Origin: Sulfurovum sp.
Lineage (GTDB): Bacteria > Campylobacterota > Campylobacteria > Campylobacterales > Sulfurovaceae
NCBI GenBank assembly: GCA_027068485.1
Contig: JAMOSB010000012.1
Coordinates: 1 to 48,346 of the forward strand
Reading direction: 5' to 3'
DNA length: 48,346 nt
Made by a program: the position numbers and the translations under genes. Positions 27,704-37,090 of this stretch are shown here, one piece after another (the stretch's first letter is position 1; each line of letters opens with the position of its first letter). The notes beneath the pieces are model-generated. The model was given only the letters and a program-made list of their open reading frames with translations, made no database searches and had not been told where the DNA came from.

Positions 27704-28663
27704 ATGCGTGTACTGACAGGAATCCAAGCTTCAGGTAAGCTTCATATCGGAAACTACTTCGGGGCGATGAAGCCCATGATAGAGCTACAAGAGGAGCATG
27801 AACTCTTCACTTTTATCGCCAACTACCACTCACTCACAAGCTCCAAAGATGCCCAAACACTCAAACAATACACCATCGATGCAGCCGTAGACTACCTCTC
27901 TTTGGGACTCGACCCCCAAAAGACCACCTTCTGGGTACAGAGCGATGTCCCAGAGGTACTTGAACTCTACTGGATACTCTCCAAGTTTACCCCTATGGGG
28001 CTACTCGAACGCGCCCATAGCTACAAAGATAAAGTCGCCAAAGGGATCCCTGCGAGCCATGCCCTCTTTAGCTATCCTGTCTTGATGGCAGCAGATATCC
28101 TCATGCTCGATACCCAAAAAGTCCCCGTGGGCAAAGATCAGATCCAACATGTGGAGATGACGCGTGATATCGCAACGAAGTTCAACAATGAGTATGGAGC
28201 TATCTTCACCCTCCCTGAGCATATCGTCCAAGAGGAGGTTGCTACCATTCCAGGGATCGATGGACAGAAGATGAGCAAGAGCTACAACAACGCCATCGAC
28301 CTCTTTATGGCAGAAAAACCCCTACAGAAACGGTGCAATAAGATCCTCAGTAGCTCCACCCCACTAGGAGAACCACTCGAACATGCAGGGTGCCACATCT
28401 ACAATCTCGCCGCACTCTTCCTCGATGAGGCAGGCAAAGCGGAGCTACAGGCACGATACAAAAGTGGCAAAGAGGGGTATGGACACTTCAAGAAGTACCT
28501 CAAAGAGCTGATATGGGAGGAGCTAGGAGAGGCGAGAGAGAAGCGAGAGTACTACCTCTCCCATATGGATGAAGTCCACGATATCCTCGCCATGGGTGCC
28601 AAGAGAGCCCAAACCGTCGCCCAAGCCAAAATGGCACAAGTGCGTGACGCAGTAGGACTCTAA
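27704..28663 (+). CDS. trpS: Tryptophanyl-tRNA synthetase
   Basis: A 319-residue class I aminoacyl-tRNA synthetase charging tRNA-Trp. The HIGH-type signature is in GIQASGKLHIGNYFG, and the KMSKS loop is present exactly (GQKMSKSYNNAI). Other family segments are SYPVLMAADIL and VPVGKDQIQHVEMTRDIA. AGGAG is 5 bases before the ATG. Length is typical for bacterial TrpRS. Its stop overlaps the murI stop by 4 bp, tail to tail, with no room for a terminator. Confidence 0.97.
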   Translation: MRVLTGIQASGKLHIGNYFGAMKPMIELQEEHELFTFIANYHSLTSSKDAQTLKQYTIDAAVDYLSLGLDPQKTTFWVQSDVPEVLELYWILSKFTPMGLLERAHSYKDKVAKGIPASHALFSYPVLMAADILMLDTQKVPVGKDQIQHVEMTRDIATKFNNEYGAIFTLPEHIVQEEVATIPGIDGQKMSKSYNNAIDLFMAEKPLQKRCNKILSSSTPLGEPLEHAGCHIYNLAALFLDEAGKAELQARYKSGKEGYGHFKKYLKELIWEELGEAREKREYYLSHMDEVHDILAMGAKRAQTVAQAKMAQVRDAVGL

Positions 28664-29448
28664 CCCTCGACGACAATCTCCTCCAAGCTCACATAAGAGG
28701 GGAGGATACGAGAAACCATCGCACGGTCGATCTTCCCTGTGGTGTAGAGATAGAGTCGGCTCTCTCCACGGTTGTGATGCCCTACCCCCTCAAGCAGACT
28801 CAACAACCGCTTCGCAATCGCTTCACCCGAATCAAGTAGCCTCACCTCTCGTTGCATCACTTGGGCAATTACCGACTTGGCGAGGGGGTAGTGGGTACAC
28901 CCCAACACGATTGTATCGACCCCCCCTACTCGCATCGGAGCCAACCACCCCTCTAGACGAGCCAAGCTCTGAGGGGTGGTGAGTCTATTGGTCTCAATCG
29001 CCTCTACCAATCCCGCACACGCCTGCTCATAGAGTGTGACGGGTCTATGGGTAGAGAGGGTATCGGCTAGGGTTTGATACTTATCTCCTTGGAGGGTGGC
29101 AGGGGTCGCTAGCACCCCAACAGCCCCCGTATGGGTCTGCTCAATCGCAGGCTTGAGTGCAGGCTCTGTCCCGACGATAAGAAGCTGAGGATAGCGGTGG
29201 CGGAGGGTGGAGATAGCAGAGGAGGTCGCAGTATTACACGCGATGACAAGGGCATCGATCTGATGGATAGAGAGGAAGTACTCCGTAATGGCTAAGGTGC
29301 GTTGGAGGATCTCGTGAGGGGACTTCTCCCCATAGGGAGCGTAGCGGGTATCGGCAAGATAGAAGAGCTCTACCCCATGTACCTGCTCAACAATCGCACG
29401 GAGTATCGTCAACCCCCCCAATCCTGAATCAAAGACACCCACACGCAT
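28660..29448 (-). CDS. murI: Glutamate racemase
   Basis: A 262-residue cofactor-independent racemase giving D-glutamate for peptidoglycan. It has the opening GVFDSGLGGLTIL, the first catalytic Cys in IACNTATS, and the second in VLGCTHYPL. YLADTRYAPYGEKS is the substrate-proximal loop. The ATG lies 12 bases after the rho stop, and a hairpin ties its SD to its start (see 29448-29463), suggesting translational coupling to rho. The 3' end overlaps convergent trpS by 4 bp. Confidence 0.96.
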   Translation of the reverse strand: MRVGVFDSGLGGLTILRAIVEQVHGVELFYLADTRYAPYGEKSPHEILQRTLAITEYFLSIHQIDALVIACNTATSSAISTLRHRYPQLLIVGTEPALKPAIEQTHTGAVGVLATPATLQGDKYQTLADTLSTHRPVTLYEQACAGLVEAIETNRLTTPQSLARLEGWLAPMRVGGVDTIVLGCTHYPLAKSVIAQVMQREVRLLDSGEAIAKRLLSLLEGVGHHNRGESRLYLYTTGKIDRAMVSRILPSYVSLEEIVVEG

Positions 29449-29463
29449 AGGGGGTAGCCCCTA
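29448..29463 (-). promoter_or_regulatory. Hairpin joining the rho stop, murI SD and murI start
   Basis: On the minus strand TAGGGG (beginning with the rho TAG) pairs with CCCCTA, whose last A is the first base of the murI ATG. Ribosomes finishing rho would open it, so it may couple murI translation to rho. Confidence 0.45.
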
Positions 29464-30783
29464 CTCGTTCATCATAGAGAGGAACTCTTCGTTACTTTTG
29501 GTCTTCATCATCTTAGAGAAGAGGAACTTCAACCCCTCGACCTCTTCCATGTTCTGCATCGCATTACGCAATGCCCAGACTTTTTGGAGTGTCTCTGCTC
29601 CGACCATTAGCTCCTCTTTTCGGGTACCTGACTTGGTCACATCGATCGCAGGGTAGATACGACGCTCAGAGACATGACGGCTGAGTACGACCTCTGAGTT
29701 ACCTGTCCCTTTGAACTCCTCGAAGATCACCTCATCCATACGACTCCCCGTCTCAATCAGTGCCGTAGCGATAATCGTCAAAGAGCCACCCTCTTCGATA
29801 TTTCTAGCCGCCCCAAAGAAACGCTTTGGCTTATGAAGTGCATTGGCATCGACCCCACCTGAGAGGACTTTACCTGAGCTTGGAGTGACGGTGTTGTAGG
29901 CACGGGCAAGACGGGTGATAGAGTCAAGCAAGATGACGACATCTTTCCCCATCTCGACGCGTCTTTTGGCCTTCTCTATCACCATCTCAGCCGTACGAAC
30001 ATGGTTTTGTGCAGGGAGGTCAAAGGTCGAGGCGTAGACCTCTCCTTTGACAGATCGTTGCATATCGGTGACCTCTTCGGGGCGTTCATCTACCAAGAGT
30101 ACCATCAACGAAGCATCGGGATTGTTGTAGGTGATACCGTGTGCTAGCTCTTTAAGAAGCTCCGTCTTACCTGTACGAGGTGGAGCGACCACCAACGCTC
30201 TCTGCCCTTTACCAATAGGGGTAAAGAGATCGAGTACCCGTCCTGTCATCTTCATCGGGTTATACTCAAGTTTGAGTTGCTCAGAGGCGTAGAGTGGCGT
30301 GAGGTTATCAAAGAGTGGACGGAGCTTAGACTGCTCAGGTGCAACATAGTTGATCGCCTCGATCTTTAGCAGTGCATAGTACTTCTCTTGGTCTTTGGGA
30401 GGGCGTACCTGTCCTGTGACGATATCTCCATTTCGTAGGGCAAAGCGTTTGACCTGTGTCCCACTCACATAGGTGTCGTTACTTGAGTTGGCGAAGTTGC
30501 CATCGATAGAGCGTAAGAACCCATATCCATCATTCATCACTTCCAAGATACCTGTATAGAGGATAAACCCACCCTGATTGACTTGTGACTTCAAGATCTC
30601 AAAAATCAGATCTTTTCGTTGGTACTCATTGGGGTTTTCGACCTTCATCTCACGGGCAATTTTGACAAGTTTATCGAGTGGTTGTTGTTGAAGATCCTCT
30701 ATCTTGTACCCTTTGACTGGTACATGTGTTCTATTCTTTCTAGCAGTACTATTGCTAGGAGAAGATTTTTTATTATCGCTCAT
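29461..30783 (-). CDS. rho: Transcription termination factor Rho
   Basis: A 440-residue hexameric RNA helicase that ends transcription. The start was placed at the ATG encoding [10 protein letters not shown], with GAGGA just upstream; the frame stays open 36 codons further into the leader, but that stretch has no SD and does not look like Rho. N-terminal helical and cold-shock-like RNA-binding domain: [18 protein letters not shown]. ATPase core: P-loop [12 protein letters not shown], Walker [17 protein letters not shown] and the Q/R-loop segment [20 protein letters not shown]. Length is normal. Confidence 0.97.
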   Translation of the reverse strand: MSDNKKSSPSNSTARKNRTHVPVKGYKIEDLQQQPLDKLVKIAREMKVENPNEYQRKDLIFEILKSQVNQGGFILYTGILEVMNDGYGFLRSIDGNFANSSNDTYVSGTQVKRFALRNGDIVTGQVRPPKDQEKYYALLKIEAINYVAPEQSKLRPLFDNLTPLYASEQLKLEYNPMKMTGRVLDLFTPIGKGQRALVVAPPRTGKTELLKELAHGITYNNPDASLMVLLVDERPEEVTDMQRSVKGEVYASTFDLPAQNHVRTAEMVIEKAKRRVEMGKDVVILLDSITRLARAYNTVTPSSGKVLSGGVDANALHKPKRFFGAARNIEEGGSLTIIATALIETGSRMDEVIFEEFKGTGNSEVVLSRHVSERRIYPAIDVTKSGTRKEELMVGAETLQKVWALRNAMQNMEEVEGLKFLFSKMMKTKSNEEFLSMMNE

Positions 30784-30824
30784 AGTTCCTCTTGTGTTTA
30801 AGTATGAATTATAGAATGGAGATA

Positions 30825-30840
30825 CAATGGCACACCATTG
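30825..30840 (-). promoter_or_regulatory. Stem-loop in the rho leader
   Basis: CAATGG-CACA-CCATTG, a 6-bp perfect stem about 45 bases upstream of the rho start, inside the presumed 5' UTR. Rho autoregulates through its leader in E. coli, but no specific parallel is established here. Confidence 0.35.
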
Positions 30841-30853
30841 CTGTAGTGGTGCT

Positions 30854-30859
30854 ATTATA
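30854..30859 (-). promoter_or_regulatory. -10 box of rho
   Basis: TATAAT on the minus strand, 71 bases upstream of the chosen rho start. Confidence 0.5.
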
Positions 30860-30910
30860 ATCCTTTTTGGCTGAAAAGTCAAACCAAACATTACTTAACC
30901 CAATAAACAA

Positions 30911-30916
30911 TATAAT
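30911..30916 (+). promoter_or_regulatory. -10 box of gdhA
   Basis: TATAAT in an AT-rich context, 24 bases upstream of the gdhA ATG, giving a leader of roughly 17-20 bases. Confidence 0.5.
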
Positions 30917-30940
30917 TAGCCCAAAAATTAAGGAATCTTA

Positions 30941-32302
30941 ATGTCAGCCAAATCCGATATCGAAAATGTCTTACAACGCATCAAAGTGTGTAGCCCTGGT
31001 CAAAATGAGTTTTATCAAGCTGCCCATGAGGTACTCCACTCACTCATCCCTCTCCTTGAGGAGGATGAAATCTACTGTGCCAACAATATCTTGGAGCGTA
31101 TCACCGTAGCAGAACGCACCATTATCTTCCGTGTCAACTGGGTCGATGATCAAGGGAAGATCCAAACCAACCTTGGCTACCGTGTACAGTTTAACTCTGC
31201 GATTGGACCCTATAAAGGGGGGCTTCGCTTCCACCCCTCTGTCAACCTTGGGATTATCAAATTCTTAGGATTTGAACAGATCTTCAAAAACTCTCTAACA
31301 GGACTCCCTATCGGGGGTGCCAAAGGGGGGAGTAACTTCGATCCCAAAGGCAAGAGTGACAATGAGATTATGCGATTTTGCCAATCCTTTATGTCTGAAC
31401 TCTACAAACATATCGGAGAGACCAAAGATGTCCCCGCGGGAGATATCGGTGTAGGGGCGAGAGAGATTGGCTACCTCTTTGGGCAGTATAAGCGACTCAC
31501 AGGAACCTTTGAGGGGGTACTCACAGGTAAAAACATCAACTGGGGAGGCTCCAATGCACGCAAGGAGGCAACAGGGTATGGCTCAGTCTACTTTGCAGAC
31601 AACTTTCTACGCAAATACAACAAATCCCTAGAGGATAAAGTCTGTACCGTCTCAGGCTCAGGGAATGTGGCGATCTACACCATCGAGAAGCTCTACTCTA
31701 TGGGGGCTATCCCTGTCACTTGTAGTGATAGTCGAGGGAGTATCTACCACAAAAATGGTATCGACCTCAACTCACTCAAAGCGGTCAAAGAGATCAATAA
31801 GCAGTCACTTGAGGCCTATGTAGCACTTCACAGTGACGCAGTCTATACCCCTGTGAGTCACTACCCAAAAGGGGGGCATCAAGTCTGGAGTATCCCGTGT
31901 GATATCGCCTTCCCTTCTGCCACACAAAATGAGCTGACGATTGAAGATGCCAAGATGCTCGTCGACCACGGCTGTATCCTTGTCAATGAAGGAGCCAATA
32001 TGCCCACGACTCCTGATGCGATCACCTATCTACAAAAACACCATGTACTCTTCGCACCTGGTAAGGCAGCCAATGCAGGTGGGGTTGCCACCTCACAACT
32101 TGAGATGAGCCAAAATGCCAGTATGGCAACTTGGACCTTTGAAGAGGTGGATAATAAACTGCGTCAAATTATGTCCAATATCTTCAAAACAGCCTATGAG
32201 ACCTCCAAAGAGTTCAACTGTGAAGGGGATCTTGTCACAGGAGCCAATATCGCAGGCTTTAGAAAAGTAGCCGATTCGATGATCGATCAAGGGGCTATCT
32301 AA
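30941..32302 (+). CDS. gdhA: Glutamate dehydrogenase, probably NADP-specific
   Basis: A 453-residue hexameric-type dehydrogenase interconverting 2-oxoglutarate plus ammonium and glutamate, for ammonium assimilation. Segments: GPYKGGLRFHPSVN, the catalytic Lys in LPIGGAKGGSNFDP, DVPAGDIGVGAREIGYLFGQ, and the Rossmann region CTVSGSGNVAIYTIEKL. The Ser after the Gly-rich turn fits NADP(H) preference, which is inferred. AAGGAA precedes the ATG. It is monocistronic or reads into ccoI, with only a weak GC hairpin after the stop. Confidence 0.96.
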   Translation: MSAKSDIENVLQRIKVCSPGQNEFYQAAHEVLHSLIPLLEEDEIYCANNILERITVAERTIIFRVNWVDDQGKIQTNLGYRVQFNSAIGPYKGGLRFHPSVNLGIIKFLGFEQIFKNSLTGLPIGGAKGGSNFDPKGKSDNEIMRFCQSFMSELYKHIGETKDVPAGDIGVGAREIGYLFGQYKRLTGTFEGVLTGKNINWGGSNARKEATGYGSVYFADNFLRKYNKSLEDKVCTVSGSGNVAIYTIEKLYSMGAIPVTCSDSRGSIYHKNGIDLNSLKAVKEINKQSLEAYVALHSDAVYTPVSHYPKGGHQVWSIPCDIAFPSATQNELTIEDAKMLVDHGCILVNEGANMPTTPDAITYLQKHHVLFAPGKAANAGGVATSQLEMSQNASMATWTFEEVDNKLRQIMSNIFKTAYETSKEFNCEGDLVTGANIAGFRKVADSMIDQGAI

Positions 32303-32307
32303 GGACT

Positions 32308-32323
32308 GCGGGGCATCGCCCCC
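32308..32323 (+). terminator. Weak GC-rich hairpin after gdhA
   Basis: GCGGGGC-atc-GCCCC lies 6 bases after the gdhA stop. No T-run follows, so termination may be partial and ccoI could be partly expressed by read-through. Confidence 0.35.
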
Positions 32324-32358
32324 TCCTGCTACGCTAACATGACACAAAGGAGTGCAAT

Positions 32359-34779
32359 TTGGCACCACTACCCTGTACCCACTGTAACCTCACCTTTGAT
32401 GAGTCAGCGATGATCACCGAGGAGCACCCCGACCAGACTCTCCACTTCTGCTGTAAAGGGTGCCAAGGGGTCTACCATCTACTTCAAGAGGAGGGGCTAG
32501 ATACCTTCTATGATAAGCTAGGGGAGACGACCCTTCAGCCTGCCTCACCGCAGAGCGAAGATCTTGAGAAGTTTGATCTTGATGGCTTTAAGCAACGCTA
32601 TATCCATGAAGATAGTGAGGGACTCTACGAGATCAATCTCATTATCGAGGGGATTCACTGCTCTGCGTGTGTCTGGCTCAATGAGAAGGTACTCCACAAG
32701 ATGCAAGGGGTCATTGAAGCAACCATCAACTACACCAACAACAAAGCCAAGGTGATCTGGGATCCTGAAGTGGTGGCACTCTCACAGATCATCGAGACGA
32801 TTCGATCGATCGGCTACAACGCCTACCCCTATGACCCCTCGCTCCAAGAGGAGCGAGCCACCAAAACACGCAAAGCCTACTACTCCCGTATCCTTGTCGC
32901 AGTCTTTGGGAGTATGAATATCATGTGGATCGCCATCGCACACTACGCGGGCTACTTTAGTGGAATGAAGCAGGAGTTCAAAGATATTCTCAATGTCGCA
33001 GAGTTTCTCCTTGCGACCCCTGTACTCTTCTATAGTGGATGGATCTTCTTTCGGGGTGCCTACTATGGCTACAAAAACCGTATCATCAATATGGACACCC
33101 TCGTCTCTACGGGAGCGATACTCACCTACGCCTACTCCATCTATGCGATGATGAGCCAACACGGTGAGGTCTATTTTGACTCGGTGACGATGATTATCAC
33201 CTTTGTACTAGTGGGCAAATACCTAGAGGTACTCAGTAAAAAACACGCCGTCGATCGCCTCGACACTATCATGGGGAGTACCCCTACAGAGGTGACACTT
33301 GTGGACAAAGGGGTCAAGTCTCTTGTGAGTATTGAGCATATCATTGTGGGTGATATCATCGAGCTCAAACCGGGAGAGAAGGTGGTTATCGATGGGGTAG
33401 TCACACAAGGGGGTGCCTCCTTTGATGAGAGTCAACTCACAGGGGAGAACCTCCCTACCTATAAAACCCTAGGCGATCGTATCCTCAGTGGCTCACTCTG
33501 CCTCGACTCAGTCGTCCACTATGAAGCGACACGCGATGCCTCCTCCTCACTACTAAGCTCCATTGTCCAGCTCTTAGAGGAGTCTATCACCAAAAAACCC
33601 CGTATCGAACAGCTCGCCAATACCATCTCAGGCTACTTCTCCTTAGGTATCTTGATAATCGCTCTAGCAACCTTTGTAGGGTGGTACCTCACCACAGGGA
33701 ATTTTGAGCAGGCACTTATTATCGCAATCTCTGTTGTCGTCATCGCCTGCCCGTGTGCCTTGGGACTCGCTACGCCTATGGCGACACTCATTGGGATTAG
33801 TGTCTCAGCAAAACGCAGTATCCTTTTTAAAGAGGCAACCTTCCTAGAGACGATGGCTAAGAGTACCCTACTCGCATTGGATAAGACAGGTACCCTCACC
33901 GAGGGCAAACCCTCCGTCCTGACCCATCAGCCACTCCACCCCTACGACCCAAACCTCCTCTACGCACTGGTTGCCACCTCCACCCACCCTGTCTCAGAGG
34001 GGATACGCCACTACCTCACCCAAGCATATACCACCCTAGAGGCGGTACCACTAGAGCAGATCAAGAGTATCCAAGCCAAGGGAGTCGTCGCCTACTACCA
34101 AGGCAGACGCATCCTAGGAGGCAACGCCTCATTGATGGCGGAGTATGGTATCCCAACCCCTAGCCCCACCGATCATATCCTCTTCTACTTTGCCATCGAT
34201 GATACCCTCATCGCACACTTTGAGCTGAGTGATACCCTACGCCAAGGAGCGATTGAGATGGTCAAAGCAGTCAAGGCGTTGGGGATCAAGGTCGTGATGC
34301 TCACAGGAGATCACAAGCAGAGTGCCAATTCCATCGCCAAACAGGTGGGTATCGGTGAGGTCTATGCCACACTCCTCCCCCAAGAGAAAGCCGATATCAT
34401 CGACCACTTTCATCAGCAAGGAGAGGTGATTGTCATGGCGGGAGATGGGATCAATGATGCCATTGCACTCACCAAATCCGATATCGCCATTGCGATGGGT
34501 GGAGGAGCCGATGTGGCGATTGCAATGAGTGATGTGGTTGTCCTTGATGAGAAGCCTCACAGTATCACCGATGCCTTTAGACTCTCCAAGCGTACCTATC
34601 GAGCGATCAAGGAGAACCTCTCCCTCTCCCTTCTCTACAACGCTATTGCCCTTCCACTCGCCGTAATGGGCTTTGTCACCCCACTGATCGCCGCACTCTC
34701 AATGAGTCTGAGTTCACTACTCGTGGTAGGTAACTCCCTACGCATCAAACTACACACCAAAGGAGCAACAGATGAGTGA
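32359..34779 (+). CDS. ccoI: Copper-transporting P1B-ATPase CcoI/FixI for cbb3 oxidase assembly
   Basis: An 806-residue copper-exporting ATPase. The start is TTG with AAAGGAG 6 bases upstream; the first ATG (codon 20) would delete the N-terminal CTHC motif. N-terminal Cys cluster CTHC...FCCKGCQGVY, then an HMA domain with GIHCSACVW (CxxC). Eight TM segments are expected; TM6 bears CPCALGLATP. Phosphorylation site LDKTGTLTEG, nucleotide-binding SP/HP-type STHPVSEGI, hinge MAGDGINDAIAL. The N-terminal Cys-rich extension plus the adjoining ccoS point to the FixI/CcoI (CtpA-like) branch, which delivers copper toward the CcoN catalytic subunit, not to copper detoxification. ccoNOPQ is not in the window. 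Confidence 0.94.
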   Translation: MAPLPCTHCNLTFDESAMITEEHPDQTLHFCCKGCQGVYHLLQEEGLDTFYDKLGETTLQPASPQSEDLEKFDLDGFKQRYIHEDSEGLYEINLIIEGIHCSACVWLNEKVLHKMQGVIEATINYTNNKAKVIWDPEVVALSQIIETIRSIGYNAYPYDPSLQEERATKTRKAYYSRILVAVFGSMNIMWIAIAHYAGYFSGMKQEFKDILNVAEFLLATPVLFYSGWIFFRGAYYGYKNRIINMDTLVSTGAILTYAYSIYAMMSQHGEVYFDSVTMIITFVLVGKYLEVLSKKHAVDRLDTIMGSTPTEVTLVDKGVKSLVSIEHIIVGDIIELKPGEKVVIDGVVTQGGASFDESQLTGENLPTYKTLGDRILSGSLCLDSVVHYEATRDASSSLLSSIVQLLEESITKKPRIEQLANTISGYFSLGILIIALATFVGWYLTTGNFEQALIIAISVVVIACPCALGLATPMATLIGISVSAKRSILFKEATFLETMAKSTLLALDKTGTLTEGKPSVLTHQPLHPYDPNLLYALVATSTHPVSEGIRHYLTQAYTTLEAVPLEQIKSIQAKGVVAYYQGRRILGGNASLMAEYGIPTPSPTDHILFYFAIDDTLIAHFELSDTLRQGAIEMVKAVKALGIKVVMLTGDHKQSANSIAKQVGIGEVYATLLPQEKADIIDHFHQQGEVIVMAGDGINDAIALTKSDIAIAMGGGADVAIAMSDVVVLDEKPHSITDAFRLSKRTYRAIKENLSLSLLYNAIALPLAVMGFVTPLIAALSMSLSSLLVVGNSLRIKLHTKGATDE

Positions 34780-35014
34780 AAATATCGTCATACTAATGAT
34801 AGGAGTCTCGACCTTTTTAGGAGCCTTGGGGCTTATCGCCCTCCTCTGGGGGGTCAAGACAGGGCAGTTTGATGACCAGTCGAAGTTTATCGATGCGGCA
34901 CGCTACGACAACGAAGAGGAGCTACGCGATGCCGTGATGATGGAACAGAAAAAAGCTGATCACAAAAAGCGACGCGAAGAGGCGATCAAAAAACGCACTA
35001 TGCCCGTAGATTGA
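34772..35014 (+). CDS. ccoS: cbb3-type cytochrome oxidase assembly protein CcoS
   Basis: An 80-residue protein with a single N-terminal TM helix (IVILMIGVSTFLGALGLIAL), then the family signature LWGVKTGQFDD and a charged Lys/Glu-rich tail. CcoS/FixS is needed to mature CcoN haem/copper centres. The ATG overlaps the end of ccoI by 8 bp, so it is translationally coupled, and the ccoI-ccoS pairing mirrors fixI-fixS of other bacteria. Confidence 0.92.
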   Translation: MSENIVILMIGVSTFLGALGLIALLWGVKTGQFDDQSKFIDAARYDNEEELRDAVMMEQKKADHKKRREEAIKKRTMPVD

Positions 35015-35081
35015 ACCCTCACAGAGGTACTCTTTAGTGTTTCTGTGCTATGATATGCGTAAATATCAAATAGGAGATGTT

Positions 35082-35648
35082 ATGTCTTTTAAGCAAATCT
35101 TTTCTACCACCCTACTCACGACGGCTCTACTCACAGCTCAAAGTAGCGTAGGACTCAATATCAACGATAAAGATATTGAGTTTTATAGTGCCGTTGATCT
35201 CGACAACCTTACCGATAGTGCAGGGGGGACAGGCTATGTGCTGGACTTTAGCTTCCTCCATGCAGACAAAAAAGAGAATATTGCGATGCTAGGCTTTAGC
35301 GGACAAAATAGTGTTCAAGGTCTCTATGGACTCACGCTTGCTTTGGGTGCCAAGCTCATCTCGGCAGAGGACTTCACCGCCCTTCCAATGATGGTACGCG
35401 CGACCTACGCACTCCCCATCAGCTTCGATATGCCCGCCACTTCACTCATCGGGACACTCGCCTACGCTCCCTCTGTCCTCTCCTTCTCCGATGCCAAAAA
35501 CTACACCGAGTCACGCGTTGAGCTTGATATGGAGATGATCCCCAGTATCCACCTCTTTACAGGCTACCGCAATATCGATACAAACTACAAAGAGATTGAC
35601 TACAGCTTCAACAATAGCTTCTATGGAGGAATGAAACTGAGTTTCTAA
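35082..35648 (+). CDS. YfaZ-like outer-membrane beta-barrel protein
   Basis: A 188-residue exported protein. The start is the ATG with AGGAG 5 bases upstream and a signal peptide (MSFKQIFSTTLLTTALLTAQ); the frame opens 45 bp earlier but that portion lacks an SD. The mature part is alternating hydrophobic/polar strands rich in Ser, Thr, Asp and aromatic residues, ending in the C-terminal Phe (GGMKLSF) typical of BAM substrates. It resembles YfaZ-family barrels, whose role is unknown. It follows ccoS after 67 bp and has its own possible -10 TATGAT at about 35049. Confidence 0.75.
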   Translation: MSFKQIFSTTLLTTALLTAQSSVGLNINDKDIEFYSAVDLDNLTDSAGGTGYVLDFSFLHADKKENIAMLGFSGQNSVQGLYGLTLALGAKLISAEDFTALPMMVRATYALPISFDMPATSLIGTLAYAPSVLSFSDAKNYTESRVELDMEMIPSIHLFTGYRNIDTNYKEIDYSFNNSFYGGMKLSF

Positions 35649-35716
35649 TCCAAAAGCTTTACTTTACCCCATACTATATGTAATAATACTCCCATAATTA
35701 TATAAAAGGGACATAG

Positions 35717-37090
35717 ATGATTGAGAAGACCATTTTTAGGGAGTATGATATTAGGGGTATCTTTGAGAAAGAGCTTAATGCACAGAGTGTAAAACTCATC
35801 GGGTACTACCTTGGTAAAAAAATTGGTGGGGAGCGTGTCGTATCTATCGGGTATGATGCCCGCTCACACTCACCCCAACTGCGTGACTACCTCGCCTCAG
35901 GACTCAATGAAGTGGGGTGTCGTGTCTTGGATATGGGGATGGTTGCTACCCCTGTCAACTACTTTAGTAACTATATCGATTTTGATGGGGTGACCACGGA
36001 TGCGTCGATTATGATCACAGGATCACACAACCCTAGTGAGTATAACGGCTTTAAGATCACACTCGATAAAGCCCCCTTCTTTGGAGAGGCGATCTACGCC
36101 TTGGGTGATGAGATCATCGCAGACCAAGAGCGTCTCATCCCTGATAACCCAACCACCCAATCTATCGATGTCAAACAGCCCTATATCGACTTTATGGTCA
36201 AGGAGTTTGCTCACCTCAAAGGACTCAAAACCAAGATCATCGTCGATGGAGGTAACGGGGTTGCCGATACGGTACTGAGTGCGATCTTTGATGCCCTTGC
36301 GTTTGACTATAAGGGACTCTACCTTCAGCCCGATGGCACCTTCCCAAACCACCACCCTGACCCCTCTGTCGAGTCCAACCTCGTCGATGTCAAAGCACTC
36401 CTCGCCCAAGAGGGGGATATCGCATTTGCCTATGATGGGGATGCCGACCGTATCGCTGTTCTTACCCACCGCTACAATATCAAAGGTGACCAGATGGCAC
36501 TCCTCTATGCGATGAAGATGGATCACCCCACGGTCATCGGTGAAGTAAAGTGTTCTCAGGTGATGTATGATGAGCTTAAACGCCGTGGAGCTACCGCGAT
36601 CATGTACAAGACAGGACACTCAAACCTCAAAGTCAAGATGCGAGAGACCCACGCAGATCTTGCGTGTGAAGTGAGTGGGCATATCTTCTTTAAACACCGC
36701 TACTTTGGGTATGATGATGCGATCTATGCGACCCTACGGATGCTTGAACTCATAGCCGATGGGATCGACCTTGACCAAGAGCTTGATGCCCTCCCCCAAG
36801 TCTTCTCAACCGAAGAGATCAAGGTAGAGACCACCGAAGAGGAGAAGTTCAAGATCATCGACCGTGTCAAAGAACTCCTCCAAACTCCCCCCAGTAGCTT
36901 CCCAAAGATTATTGATATTATCGATGTAGATGGGGTGCGTATCAACTTTGAGCAAGGGTGGGGCTTGGTGCGTGCTAGCAACACCACCCCTGTACTTGTC
37001 ACCCGCTTTGAGTCGACTGATGCGACCCTAGCCAAGGTCTATGAAGAGGCGGTCAATGCACTTATCCAAGAGGCAAAGGATTCCCTATGA
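35717..37090 (+). CDS. algC: Phosphomannomutase/phosphoglucomutase
   Basis: A 457-residue alpha-D-phosphohexomutase interconverting mannose-6-P/mannose-1-P and probably glucose-6-P/glucose-1-P. The active-site phosphoserine loop is MITGSHNPSEYNGFK, the metal loop is AYDGDADRIAV, the sugar-specificity loop is CEVSGHIFF (GEVSGH-type), and the phosphate-binding loop is VRASNTTPVLVTRFE. Length fits the AlgC class. AAAAGGGA precedes the ATG. It overlaps pgi by 4 bp and opens the sugar-nucleotide operon, feeding ManC with mannose-1-P and GalU with glucose-1-P. Confidence 0.93.
   Translation: MIEKTIFREYDIRGIFEKELNAQSVKLIGYYLGKKIGGERVVSIGYDARSHSPQLRDYLASGLNEVGCRVLDMGMVATPVNYFSNYIDFDGVTTDASIMITGSHNPSEYNGFKITLDKAPFFGEAIYALGDEIIADQERLIPDNPTTQSIDVKQPYIDFMVKEFAHLKGLKTKIIVDGGNGVADTVLSAIFDALAFDYKGLYLQPDGTFPNHHPDPSVESNLVDVKALLAQEGDIAFAYDGDADRIAVLTHRYNIKGDQMALLYAMKMDHPTVIGEVKCSQVMYDELKRRGATAIMYKTGHSNLKVKMRETHADLACEVSGHIFFKHRYFGYDDAIYATLRMLELIADGIDLDQELDALPQVFSTEEIKVETTEEEKFKIIDRVKELLQTPPSSFPKIIDIIDVDGVRINFEQGWGLVRASNTTPVLVTRFESTDATLAKVYEEAVNALIQEAKDSL

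Noticed and set aside
30784-30891. 36-codon N-terminal extension of Rho
   Set aside because: No SD, unlike any Rho N-terminus I know, and it spans the likely leader and promoter.
36023-36619. 198-codon minus-strand frame within algC
   Set aside because: Antisense shadow of a strongly conserved mutase; no ribosome-binding site or known motif.
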